DNA of 64,000 nucleotides, taken from positions 22,812-86,811 of the forward strand of contig DASWRQ010000216.1 of assembly GCA_036403095.1 (NCBI GenBank), written 5' to 3'. Below the pieces are notes generated by a model. The model was not told the origin of the DNA, made no database searches, and worked only from the letters and a program-made list of their open reading frames with translations. The position numbers and the translations under genes are program-made. This DNA comes from Kutzneria sp036403095. GTDB taxonomy: Bacteria; Actinomycetota; Actinomycetes; Mycobacteriales; Pseudonocardiaceae. Of the stretch, positions 8,616 to 16,481 are shown piece after piece (the stretch's first letter is position 1; the number at the start of each line of letters is the position of its first letter).

Positions 8616-9734
8616 TTAGGCCGTGTGGACGGGCAGCGTGGCCAGCCGCCAGTTGCCGGGGTCGGGCACGCGCACCGGATCGGCGGCCAGGCGCAGGCCG
8701 GGAAAGCGCGTGAACAGTGTCGTCAGCGCGACTTCGGTCTCCAGGCGCGCCAGCGCCGCGCCGAGGCAGAAGTGCGCGCCGTGGGCGAAAGCCAGGTGCG
8801 GTCCCGGCACGCGGGTGACGTCCAGGCGGTCCGGGTCGGGGAACACGGCCGGGTCCCGGTTGGCCGACAGCATCGACACCGTGACGCGCTCGCCCTCCGG
8901 GATGGGCACGCCGCCGATCTCCACGTCCTCGGTGGTGAAGCGCGGCACCGTCAGCAGCTGCGGCGTGCACCAGCGCAGCAGTTCCTCCACCGCTCGCGGC
9001 GGGTCTTCCTGCAACAACGCGATCTGTGCCGGGTGCGTCAGCAGCGCCTCCACGGCGTTGGCGATCAGGTTGCCCGGGACCTGGCCGGCCAGCACCAGAT
9101 GCCACACCAGGACCACCATCTCGTCGTCCGTGGCCTCGGACCGCACCAGGTCCGCGAGCAGGCCGTCGCCCGGCTCGGCCCTGGCCCTGGCCACCGCCGC
9201 CTTCGCGCCGGCGATGACCTCCGGGATCGCCTCCTGGAACGCCTGCCCCTGGCCGCCGGCCACCGCGATGCCGACCCGCCGCCACATCGGCCGCTCGTGC
9301 TCGGCGATGCCCACCAGGTCGCAGATCACCTCGATCGGCATCGGGTGGGCGAAGTCGGTGAGCAGATCGAAGGCCTCGGGCCGGTCGGCGAGCAGGCTCC
9401 GCACCGTCTGCTCGATCTTGGGCCGGAACTCCGCGATCCGTCGCGATGTGAAGGCCGGCGCGGCCAGGCGGCGGAGGCGGGCGTGGTCCGGGCCGTCCAT
9501 CTCGCCCAGGTTCGGCGTCTCCGGCAGGCCCTCGGGGCGCATCGCGTAGCTCTCCCGGGCCAGCCGGAACCGCGGGTCGGTCAGCACCTGTCGGGCGTGT
9601 TCGTGCCTGGTCACGATCCATAACGTGCCCAGGCCCGGCACCTCCATCGTCGCCACCGGCGAGTCCTGCCGGACCGCCGCGTAGGTGGCCGCCGGGTCGA
9701 GGAGGGCGGCCGGGTCGGCCGGGTCAATTCGCAT
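8616..9734 (-). CDS. Cytochrome P450 with atypical I-helix
   Basis: A soluble bacterial P450 of 372 residues, shorter than the usual 400. The ExxR motif is E251-LL-R254 and the haem loop FAHGAHFCLG supplies the thiolate ligand C323. The I-helix oxygen-activation motif reads A216-G-Q-V-P220, so the usual acid and threonine pair (AGxDT or AGxET) is absent. That is known in P450s with unusual chemistry and predicts altered O2 activation. The start ATG 9734 has GGAG five bases upstream. It is divergent from a TetR regulator and couples to a nucleotidyltransferase. Substrate is unknown. Confidence 0.9.
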   Translation of the reverse strand: MRIDPADPAALLDPAATYAAVRQDSPVATMEVPGLGTLWIVTRHEHARQVLTDPRFRLARESYAMRPEGLPETPNLGEMDGPDHARLRRLAAPAFTSRRIAEFRPKIEQTVRSLLADRPEAFDLLTDFAHPMPIEVICDLVGIAEHERPMWRRVGIAVAGGQGQAFQEAIPEVIAGAKAAVARARAEPGDGLLADLVRSEATDDEMVVLVWHLVLAGQVPGNLIANAVEALLTHPAQIALLQEDPPRAVEELLRWCTPQLLTVPRFTTEDVEIGGVPIPEGERVTVSMLSANRDPAVFPDPDRLDVTRVPGPHLAFAHGAHFCLGAALARLETEVALTTLFTRFPGLRLAADPVRVPDPGNWRLATLPVHTA

Positions 9735-9745
9735 GATCGCTCCAT

Positions 9746-9779
9746 TCAGATGATGAGATCATATGTTTCTACCATCTGA
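9746..9779. promoter_or_regulatory. TetR operator candidate between P450 and TetR genes
   Basis: TCAGATG (9746-9752) and CATCTGA (9773-9779) are perfect inverted half-sites. Between them lies the near-palindrome ATGAGATCAT, in a locally AT-rich stretch 12 bases upstream of the P450 start. The position between divergent genes fits a TetR operator covering the P450 promoter. Confidence 0.45.
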
Positions 9780-9877
9780 GTGATGACGGTATCTTCGCGG
9801 CGGGTGGCGGTGCAACCATCGACCGGTTGCCGCGGCCGGCGGACGGGCGGCCGGCCGCCGCGTGAGCGAGGAGAGGC

Positions 9878-10921
9878 ATGGCTCGGCTGACCAGGGCGGA
9901 GGCGCAGGAGCGCAACCGGGGCAGGGTGCTGGCGGCGGCCAGGGCCGAGTTCGCGGAGCGCGGATTCCGTGAGACGAAGATCGACGCCATCGCCGAGCGG
10001 GCGGAGCTGACCCGCGGCGCGGTGTACTCGAACTTCCCGGGTAAACGGGCGCTGTACTTCGCGGTGCTGGCCGAGGACGCCGAGAACGCGGAGCTGCCGG
10101 TCGACTTCGAGGTGGGCCTGACCCCCAGGGAGGCCCTCGCGGCGTTCGCCCGGGCCTGGGTGACCCGCCTGCCGCTGGTCAACGACCGCGAGGCGGCGAG
10201 GCTGGGCCTTGACCTGATGCCGGAGGTCCTGGCGTCGGAACAGACCAGCCGCCCGTACGCGCAGCTGAGCCGGTTCACGGCGAGCCTGTTCGGCCTGGCC
10301 CTGGAACGCCTGGACCCGGTGGCCGGCCGGCTGGTGCGGGTGGCGGAGTCGGCGCTGACGATGCTGCACGGGGCGAGCCAGCTGGCGGTGGCGGCGCCCG
10401 GGTTCGTGGAGCCGTTCAACGTGATCAGGGCCTGCGAGTCCTTCGCCGACCTGGAGCTCGACCGCGCCTGGCCGGAGCGGCCGCCGATCGTGGCCCCCGT
10501 CTTGGCGGTCGACGAGCCGTGGAATCCGCCGCCGGCGGTGGACCTGCTGACCGGGGAGCCGATCCGGGTGGCCAAGGGTGTCGTGGCGGTCCTCGGCCTG
10601 CACCGGTTGTCGGCGGCGGAGGAGATGATCCGCGCGGCGTCGCCGTCGGACGACGTGACGATCGCGATCGTCACGGGCGAGCCGGCCGAGCTGTCCGCGC
10701 TGGGCCGGCTGGTGCTCGCGGACTTCCGCTGGCACCTGCATCAGGCGTTCCCCCGCTCGGCCTGGCCGCGCGTGCAGATCGTCTCCGACGACGATGGCAC
10801 GTTCGCGGCGGCGGCCGGCGTACCGGCCACAGTGGACGGCACCGAGGTGGGGATTCGGGTGCGGGGCGGGCGGATCGTGCGGCGAGCCGAGGGATTCGGT
10901 GCCAGCTATGCCGTCTGCTGA
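9878..10921 (+). CDS. TetR-family regulator with extended C-terminus
   Basis: A protein of 347 residues. The TetR HTH occupies about 12-58 (TKIDAIAERAELTRGAVYSNFPGKRALYF region, recognition helix TRGAVYSNF). A ligand/dimer domain follows to about 195. Residues about 205-347 form an extra alpha/beta-looking region absent from typical 190-230-residue TetR proteins, and I do not recognise it. GAGGAGAGG directly precedes ATG 9878. It is divergent from the P450 gene, its probable target, and overlaps the RDD gene by 14 bases, so both are likely translated together. Confidence 0.85.
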   Translation: MARLTRAEAQERNRGRVLAAARAEFAERGFRETKIDAIAERAELTRGAVYSNFPGKRALYFAVLAEDAENAELPVDFEVGLTPREALAAFARAWVTRLPLVNDREAARLGLDLMPEVLASEQTSRPYAQLSRFTASLFGLALERLDPVAGRLVRVAESALTMLHGASQLAVAAPGFVEPFNVIRACESFADLELDRAWPERPPIVAPVLAVDEPWNPPPAVDLLTGEPIRVAKGVVAVLGLHRLSAAEEMIRAASPSDDVTIAIVTGEPAELSALGRLVLADFRWHLHQAFPRSAWPRVQIVSDDDGTFAAAAGVPATVDGTEVGIRVRGGRIVRRAEGFGASYAVC

Positions 10922-11360
10922 GACCTACGACCAGACGCGCGTGGTGCCGAGGCGCTGCGCTCAGTGGTTGCTCGATCGCTTGCTGGTCGCCGTGCCGGCA
11001 GTCGTGCTGCTGATCGTTTTGGTGATCGCGGTGTCCGGCCACCGGTCGCTGTTGTTCCTGCCGCCGGCGGTGTTCGTCTTGACACTGCTGGTCGGCGGCC
11101 TGCTGGTCGACGTGTGGGTGCCGAACCGCACCGGCGGCCGGACGCCGGCGATGAGGCTGCTCGGCCTGCGGATCGTCACCGAGTGGGGCGGCACGCCGAC
11201 GCTGGGCCGGTACGCGATCCGCTGGCTGCTCCAGGTGGTCGACGGTTTCGCCTTCGGCCTCGCGGGTCTGCTCGTGATGCTGCTCAGCCCACGGCACCAG
11301 CGCGTCGGCGACCTCGTGGCCCGCACGTTGGTCGTCCGCGTCACCGCCGCCGCTGCGTGA
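10908..11360 (+). CDS. RDD-family membrane protein
   Basis: A 150-residue protein with three predicted membrane helices (about 22-42, 46-66 and 101-123). RDD-family traits are visible: an N-terminal RRCAQWLLDRLLV segment holding the Arg/Asp signature, the GRTPAMRLLGLRIV turn, and the RHQRVGDLVARTLVV ending. RDD proteins are small membrane proteins of mostly unknown role, some implicated in ion transport. ATG 10908 overlaps the end of the TetR gene by 14 bases; longer in-frame starts would lie deep inside that gene. Its last 20 bases overlap the convergent gene at 11341. Confidence 0.82.
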   Translation: MPSAETYDQTRVVPRRCAQWLLDRLLVAVPAVVLLIVLVIAVSGHRSLLFLPPAVFVLTLLVGGLLVDVWVPNRTGGRTPAMRLLGLRIVTEWGGTPTLGRYAIRWLLQVVDGFAFGLAGLLVMLLSPRHQRVGDLVARTLVVRVTAAAA

Positions 11361-11538
11361 CCAGTCCCGTCACGCCCTGCACGAACATCGCGATGCCACA
11401 CAGGAAGACAATGCCCTGAAGCACAAGTTGGATCGTGTCGGTGCCGTACCAGCCCAGCGCGTACGAGATGGCCGTCAGCACGGCGATCACCAATCCGGCG
11501 GCGGTGCGCAGCCACGAGGTGCGAAGCTCCTTGGTCAT
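11341..11538 (-). CDS. Small two-helix membrane protein, unknown function
   Basis: A 65-residue protein with two hydrophobic segments (about 12-30 and 36-57) and a basic tail. ATG 11538 is chosen because GAGGA lies 8 bases upstream; a longer in-frame reading to 11745 has no support. The 3' end overlaps the RDD gene tail-to-tail by 20 bases. I do not recognise a family. Confidence 0.6.
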   Translation of the reverse strand: MTKELRTSWLRTAAGLVIAVLTAISYALGWYGTDTIQLVLQGIVFLCGIAMFVQGVTGLVTQRRR

Positions 11539-11616
11539 GACACCGATCCTCGGCCCCGCCGCCGGCCGGCGCCTCGGCCCGGGGAGTGGTTCCGCCTCAG
11601 ACTTTCGGACGATCTG

Positions 11617-11883
11617 ATGCAGCCGTGGGACGAGACCGTGTTCGACGAGATGCGCGCGCTGTTGCCGCCCGAGCCGGCGGCCGACGCACGGGATTACCTG
11701 GACCACAACGAGTTCGAGCTGGCCTTCGAGACCGCCGTCGACCACCTGTCCGAGGAGTCCGTGCCGATCACCGCCACTGGGAAGGTGCCGTATCGGCTAG
11801 GAATTCTACTTGCCCACGGCGGCATCGAGGAGTTGGCCCGCGGCGAGGACGGGCTGGACCGGCTGGAGAGGTGCTGGGCGTGA
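11617..11883 (+). CDS. Small acidic protein, MafI-like immunity type
   Basis: An acidic protein of 88 residues. The pattern LLPPEPAADARDYLDHNEF followed by LAFETAVDHLSEESVPI recalls MafI-type immunity proteins of polymorphic-toxin systems (a short helical fold with a DH/NEYxLAxET core). The resemblance is by eye and moderate. No toxin gene is nearby, so if the call is right it would be an orphan immunity gene. Its stop overlaps the GTG of the DUF1152 remnant (GTGA), suggesting an old translational coupling. Confidence 0.45.
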   Translation: MQPWDETVFDEMRALLPPEPAADARDYLDHNEFELAFETAVDHLSEESVPITATGKVPYRLGILLAHGGIEELARGEDGLDRLERCWA

Positions 11884-12417
11884 GCTCTCTCGCGGTGCCG
11901 CCGCTGTTCGCCCGCTTGGCCGGGGCGCAGCGAGTGCTGATTGCCGGCGCGGGCGGCGGCTTCGACGTGTATGCCGGCCTGCCGCTGGCGACGGCGTTGC
12001 GGGGCATGGGAAAAGAGGTGCACCTGGCCAACCTGTCGTTCAGCGACCTGGACGGGTTGGACATCGACGACTGGATCGAGCCCGACCTGGCGGCGGTCAC
12101 GCCGGCCAGTCGCGGCGGCGAGGGTTACTTCCCCGAGCGAACGCTGGCGCATTGGCTTGCGGCGCAAGGACTTCCATCGACCGTGTACGCCTTCCCGCGC
12201 ACCGGCGCGCAGGGTGACGACCCGGACCGGCGGCAGCGAGCTCTTTGTCAACCCGCTCATGGCCGTCTACTTCACGGTCGACCTGATGTCCCTGGCCGGC
12301 AACGTGAAGTACCTCGACCGGCTGGAACGGACTCGCACCAGCCACGAGGTCGCCTACGCCATCGAGGACTACCGGGACTCGGTCGCCCACCGACCGCGCC
12401 GAAGCCTGCCGCACTAG
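11880..12417 (+). pseudogene. DUF1152 gene remnant with internal deletion and frameshift
   Basis: Starting at GTG 11880 the frame encodes a DUF1152-like N-terminus (RVLIAGAGGGFDVYAGLPL, about residues 16-34) up to about 12216. The family's C-terminal part (ELFVNPLMAVYFTVDLMSLA) then appears in a different frame from about 12226 to the stop at 12417. DUF1152 proteins are usually about 300 residues; here only about 180 are encoded over both frames and the middle is missing. Both halves keep good codon bias, so the damage looks recent. The left frame read on alone continues into nonsense across the next gene. Confidence 0.75.
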
Positions 12418-12439
12418 AGGTCCTTGGCAGGATGGAACG

Positions 12440-12997
12440 ATGTCATGGGATGAGGCGGCGGCGAATTTCGACGACGAACCCGACCACGGGCTGCGCGACC
12501 CCGAAGTGAAAGCGGCGTGGGCCGCGCTGTTGGTGCCGATGGTGCATACGTCGCACGCCCGGATCGCCGATCTGGGCTGTGGCACGGGCAGCATCGCGGC
12601 GCTGTTCGAGCAGGCCGGCCACGAGGTGCATGGCGTCGACCAGTCGCCGCGCATGTTGGAGATCGCCCGCACGAAGTGCGCCCAAGCGTCACTGCGGCTC
12701 GGCGACGCCGCTGACCCGCCGCTCGAGCCCGGCTCCTACGACGTCGTCTTCGCCCGGCACGTGCTGTGGACGCTGCCGCCGGAGGCCGTGCAGCGATGGG
12801 TCGCGCTGCTCCGGCAGGGCGGACGGTTGCTGCTGGTAGAAGGTCGGTGGTCTACCGGCGTCGGAATCACCGCCGAGGAGTGCCGCGAGCTGGTGCTGCG
12901 CCATCGCCGGCACGCCGACGTGCGGCAACTGACCGATCCGGCACTGTGGGGCGGCCCGATCGACGACGAGAGGTACCTGTTGGTCAGCGACGCGTAA
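12440..12997 (+). CDS. Class I SAM-dependent methyltransferase
   Basis: A 185-residue protein with the Rossmann methyltransferase core. Motif I is ADLGCGTGSIAALF (about 46-59), the acidic end of strand 2 is GVDQSPRML (about 68-76), and motif IV is YDVVFARHVLWTLP (about 98-111). Methyltransf_11/25-type proteins methylate small molecules; the substrate is unknown. AGGATGG precedes ATG 12440. The ketopantoate-reductase gene starts 38 bases after the stop on the same strand. Confidence 0.85.
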   Translation: MSWDEAAANFDDEPDHGLRDPEVKAAWAALLVPMVHTSHARIADLGCGTGSIAALFEQAGHEVHGVDQSPRMLEIARTKCAQASLRLGDAADPPLEPGSYDVVFARHVLWTLPPEAVQRWVALLRQGGRLLLVEGRWSTGVGITAEECRELVLRHRRHADVRQLTDPALWGGPIDDERYLLVSDA

Positions 12998-13035
12998 GAT
13001 GTCAACCGGGAATAGGTCTTACGAGAGGGCGGGGC

Positions 13036-13947
13036 ATGCGCATCCTGGTCATCGGCGCGGGGGCGACCGGCGGGCTGTTCGGCGCGAGGCTGGCCACGGC
13101 CGGCCGGGACGTGACCTTCCTGGTCCGCCCGCGGCGGGCCGAGCTGCTGCGCGAGCGTGGCCTGCGGGTGCACGGCGCGGGGCAGGACTTCGTGATCAAG
13201 CCGCAGGTGCTGGTCACCGGCGAGATCGCCGAGCCCTACGACGTCGTCCTGGTGTCGGTCAAGGCCGCCGGCCTCGACCAGGCGATCGAGGACTTCGCCC
13301 CCGCGGTCGGCCCGGACACGCTGGTCATGCCGTTCCTCAACGGGATGCGGCACCTGGCCGTGCTGGACAAGCGGTTCGGCGCGGACCGGGTGCTGGGCGG
13401 CGTGGTCCGCGTGCAGACCACTGTGGACGGTGACGGCGACATCCTGCGGATCGGCCCACTGGAGGACATGTCCTACGGCGCAAGGGTCGGCACCTCGCCG
13501 GCGCGGCTGGCCGAGCTGCCTGAGACGCTCGGCGGCGCCGGCTTCCCGGCCGAGTTGTCCGAGCACATCGACGCCGACATGTGGGCGAAGTGGGTGCTCA
13601 TCGCCTCCTTCGGCGGGGCGACGTGCATGATGCGCGGCACCATCGGCCAGATCGCCGCGGCCGGTGGGGCGCAGTTCTCCGCCGCCCTGATCGACGAGTG
13701 CGCCGCCGTCGCCACGGCCGCCGGCTATCCCCTGCCCGAGGCGGCCCACAGCCGACTGCGCGCCGGCGTGGCCGATCCGGCTTCGCCCGCCGCCACGTCG
13801 ATGTTCCGCGACCTGAGCAACGGCTACCCCACCGAGGCCGAGCACCTGCTCGGCGATCTGCTGGAGCGGGCCCGTCGGCTCGACGTGCCGACGCCGCTGC
13901 TGGAGCTCGCGACCATCAGCATGCGGGTGTACGAGAACAACCGATGA
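13036..13947 (+). CDS. Ketopantoate reductase family protein (ApbA/PanE)
   Basis: A protein of 303 residues. The N-terminal NAD(P)-binding motif is GAGATGGLFGARL (about 7-19). The C-terminal ApbA_C domain follows, with KWVLIASFGGATCMMRG holding the conserved catalytic Lys region. The family reduces 2-dehydropantoate to pantoate in coenzyme A synthesis, but actinomycetes carry several paralogues of unknown substrate. Pairing with a CGNR regulator suggests an accessory role. ATG 13036 is preferred because GAGGGCGGGG precedes it and the Rossmann motif starts at once. It overlaps the next gene by ATGA. Confidence 0.82.
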   Translation: MRILVIGAGATGGLFGARLATAGRDVTFLVRPRRAELLRERGLRVHGAGQDFVIKPQVLVTGEIAEPYDVVLVSVKAAGLDQAIEDFAPAVGPDTLVMPFLNGMRHLAVLDKRFGADRVLGGVVRVQTTVDGDGDILRIGPLEDMSYGARVGTSPARLAELPETLGGAGFPAELSEHIDADMWAKWVLIASFGGATCMMRGTIGQIAAAGGAQFSAALIDECAAVATAAGYPLPEAAHSRLRAGVADPASPAATSMFRDLSNGYPTEAEHLLGDLLERARRLDVPTPLLELATISMRVYENNR

Positions 13948-14480
13948 CCGCCACCGCCCGCTACGGCCTGGCCGCGGCCCCCGCGGAGCTGCGGCTCACG
14001 CAGGAGCTGCTGAACACCACGGCCACGAACAGGCATCCTGACCGGGACCTGCTGTCCAGTGTGGACACCGCACGGGCCTGGTTCGGCGGCATCCCGGGCG
14101 CGCCCGAGCTGACCATCGAGGACCTGTTCGACCTCCTGGAGCTGCGAGATTGCTTGCGGCGCCTGGTGAACGGCGAACCGGCAACGCTCGTCGGCACGGT
14201 CGAGATCAGGATCGACGCCGAGTCCGCCGTGGCCGTGCCGGCGGGCGCGGCGTGGCTGCAGAGCGCGATCGCGGCGGAATGCCTGCTGGCGCGGGCAACG
14301 GGCACGTGGTCGCGGCTGAAGATGTGCCGCAACGAGGGGTGCCTGATCGTCTTCTACGACTCCTCCCGTAACGGCCGCCGCGTCTGGTGCGACGTCGCGG
14401 TCTGCGGCAACGTCGCCAACGCGCGGGCGCACCGCGCCCGACACGCCGATGCCCGACACGCCAATCAGACTTTCGGTTGA
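13944..14480 (+). CDS. CGNR zinc-finger (ABATE) transcriptional regulator
   Basis: A 178-residue protein. An N-terminal stress-response ABATE-like domain (about 5-125) precedes a CGNR zinc finger. In the finger, CRNEGC and CDVAVCGN supply four cysteines, with the FYDSSRNGRRVWC pattern between them. The finger is expected to bind DNA. The ATGA overlap with the panE-like gene shows translational coupling, so the pair probably works as one unit. The two-component system that follows begins 36 bases later. Confidence 0.85.
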   Translation: MTATARYGLAAAPAELRLTQELLNTTATNRHPDRDLLSSVDTARAWFGGIPGAPELTIEDLFDLLELRDCLRRLVNGEPATLVGTVEIRIDAESAVAVPAGAAWLQSAIAAECLLARATGTWSRLKMCRNEGCLIVFYDSSRNGRRVWCDVAVCGNVANARAHRARHADARHANQTFG

Positions 14481-14516
14481 GGCGGACGGCGGCGACCTGG
14501 GAGCAGGATCATCACC

Positions 14517-15656
14517 ATGAGTCACGGCTGGACGGGCCGGCGGGGCCCGCTCGTGGCCGAGTGCGTGGTGCTCGGCCTGCTGTTGGCCGTGGACGTCGGC
14601 TGGGCGCTGCACGCGGGCGTGCCGACGCGGGGGGCGAGTTCGATGGCCTTCGAGCTCGCCCCGGGTGGGTCGCTCGCGGTGGCGGTGTTGGCCTTGCTGC
14701 GCCGGCGGTTCCCGAACCGGGTGCTGCTGCTCGGCTGCGTGGTCGCGGCGCTTTCCCTTGTCGGCACGGCAGCTCTGGTGATCACGGCCGCGCTGGGCCA
14801 GCCGCTGCCGTTGGAGCTGGGCCTGACCGAGCTGATGGCGTTGGCGCTGCTCGTCGGCTCGGCGAGCCGACGGCTGGCCCCGGTCCCCGCGGGCGTCGTG
14901 GTCCTCGCCGGGGCGATGGCGATGATCGCCCAGGCCCTGCTCCGCTACGGCCTCGGCGGCCTGCCGGCGGTGCCGGTGGCCGTGGTGTGGGGCGGGGCCG
15001 TCGCCGTCGGCCTGGTGCTCAGGGACGCGGATTCCCGCCGCCGCAGCGCTTTGGCCGAAGTCCGCACGGGCGAACGGCTTGTGCTGGCCCGCGAGCTGCA
15101 TGACCTGGTGGCGCACCACATCACCGGTGTTGTCGTGCTGGCCCAGGCCGGCCGGCGGGTCGCGCCCGAGCGGGACGAGGTGTTCGGCGAGATCGAGCAG
15201 GCCGGCGCCGAGGCGCTGGCGGCGATGCGCCGGCTGGTCGGCATGCTGCGCACGGCCGGCGATCTCGAGGCCACGCCGAATGATCTGCTCGACGCGGTCA
15301 AGCGGGCGGTGCCGCCGGGCGCGACACTGACCGTCCAAGATGGACTGGACGTGCTGGCCGTGACGCCCGAGGCCGCGACGACCGTGCACCGCGTGATCAT
15401 GGAGTCGGTGACCAACGCCCGCCGACATGCCCCGCAGGCACGGGAACTCGTTGTGGACGTGCATGTCGACGGGGACTGGCTGGTGGTCGAGGTGGTCAAC
15501 GACGGCGTGCGGTCCGCCCCCGCCGGCGATCGCGGCTACGGCCTGGTCGGCATGGCGGAGCGGGTCGCGGCGCTGGGCGGTAGTCTGCTGGCCGGTGCGG
15601 CGCCGGGACAGCGCTGGCGGGTGTCCGCGCGACTGCCACTGGGGAGGACCGTGTGA
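14517..15656 (+). CDS. NarL-type sensor histidine kinase
   Basis: A 379-residue protein with about five to six membrane helices in the first 165 residues and no sizeable extracellular domain. The HisKA_3 box ARELHDLVAHHITG carries the phosphoacceptor H195. A HATPase_c domain lies at about 280-379, with MESVTNARRHA as N-box and RGYGLVGMAERV as G-box. It should phosphorylate the response regulator whose GTG start overlaps its stop codon. The signal is unknown; intramembrane sensing is plausible. Confidence 0.92.
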   Translation: MSHGWTGRRGPLVAECVVLGLLLAVDVGWALHAGVPTRGASSMAFELAPGGSLAVAVLALLRRRFPNRVLLLGCVVAALSLVGTAALVITAALGQPLPLELGLTELMALALLVGSASRRLAPVPAGVVVLAGAMAMIAQALLRYGLGGLPAVPVAVVWGGAVAVGLVLRDADSRRRSALAEVRTGERLVLARELHDLVAHHITGVVVLAQAGRRVAPERDEVFGEIEQAGAEALAAMRRLVGMLRTAGDLEATPNDLLDAVKRAVPPGATLTVQDGLDVLAVTPEAATTVHRVIMESVTNARRHAPQARELVVDVHVDGDWLVVEVVNDGVRSAPAGDRGYGLVGMAERVAALGGSLLAGAAPGQRWRVSARLPLGRTV

Positions 15657-16297
15657 GCCTGCGGGTCCTGGTCGCCGACGATCAGGCCATGGTGCGGACC
15701 GGGTTTCGGCTGATCCTGAACGGGGAGCCGGACATCGAGGTCGTCGGCGAGGCCGCGGACGGCCGCGAGGCCGTGTCACTGGCCCGGGAGTTGCGGCCGG
15801 ACGTGACCCTCATGGACATCAAGATGCCGGTGGTGGACGGCCTTCAGGCCACCCGTCTGCTGGCCGGCCCGGACGTGCGGGATCCGCTGCGGGTCGTTGT
15901 GGTCACCACCTTCGACCTGGACGAGAACGTGCACGCCGCGTTGCGGGCCGGCGCCTGCGGCTTCCTGCTCAAGGACGCCGGGCCCGGCCTGTTGATCGAG
16001 GCCGTGCACGCCGCGGCCAACGGCGAGGCCCTGGTGTCGCCGTCGATCACCACCCGGCTGCTGGCCCACTTCGCCGCGCCGCGGACCGAGCGCAAGCCGC
16101 TGGAACCGTTGACGGAGCGGGAGTTCGATGTCGTCCGGCTGGTCGCCCGTGGCCGCACCAACGCCGAGATCGCGGCCGAGCTGGTGATCTCCCTGTCCAC
16201 GGTGAAGACCCACCTCGGTGCGGTGCAACGGAAGCTGGCCGCGCGTAACCGCACCGAGGTGGCGATCTGGGCCTGGGAGTCGGGATCGGTGCGCTAG
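15653..16297 (+). CDS. NarL/FixJ-family response regulator
   Basis: A 214-residue protein. The receiver domain (1-120) has acidic pocket D9-D10, phosphoacceptor D55 (LMDIKMP) and K105 (LLKDAG). A LuxR-type HTH occupies about 148-210 (LTEREFDVVRLVARGRTNAEIA, recognition region ISLSTVKTHLGAV). GTG 15653 overlaps the kinase stop, so the pair is stoichiometrically coupled. The membrane-protein gene at 16482 is the nearest candidate target. Confidence 0.93.
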   Translation: MSLRVLVADDQAMVRTGFRLILNGEPDIEVVGEAADGREAVSLARELRPDVTLMDIKMPVVDGLQATRLLAGPDVRDPLRVVVVTTFDLDENVHAALRAGACGFLLKDAGPGLLIEAVHAAANGEALVSPSITTRLLAHFAAPRTERKPLEPLTEREFDVVRLVARGRTNAEIAAELVISLSTVKTHLGAVQRKLAARNRTEVAIWAWESGSVR

Positions 16298-16357
16298 CGA
16301 CTGTTCGTCAGCGGAGGGGGTGCAGTTGGCCGGCAGGGAAATTCAGCCCTACCCGCA

Positions 16358-16372
16358 GGTCGAGTCTCGACC
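16358..16372. promoter_or_regulatory. 15-bp palindrome upstream of the VC0807-like gene
   Basis: GGTCGAG-T-CTCGACC (16358-16372) is a perfect palindrome in the 184-base gap between the response regulator and the membrane-protein gene. It could be a response-regulator operator. The rest of the gap shows no other feature. Confidence 0.4.
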
Positions 16373-16481
16373 CCAGGGTTGAGACCGACCTCCACCCGGC
16401 TTCCATCCCGGAGCCGACGCACTCCCACCCCGGTCGGCGCGACGCTGGACGTCGTCGAACACCGACCTGGGAGGAAGAGCA

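Noticed and set aside
11428..11616. Longer N-terminus for the immunity-like protein
   Set aside because: The first 63 codons overlap the antisense small membrane protein and have Arg-rich shadow composition. Conserved sequence begins at ATG 11617.
13824..15779. 651-codon minus-strand frame over the CGNR and kinase genes
   Set aside because: It is antisense to a kinase with intact H-box and ATPase motifs and has no recognisable domain.
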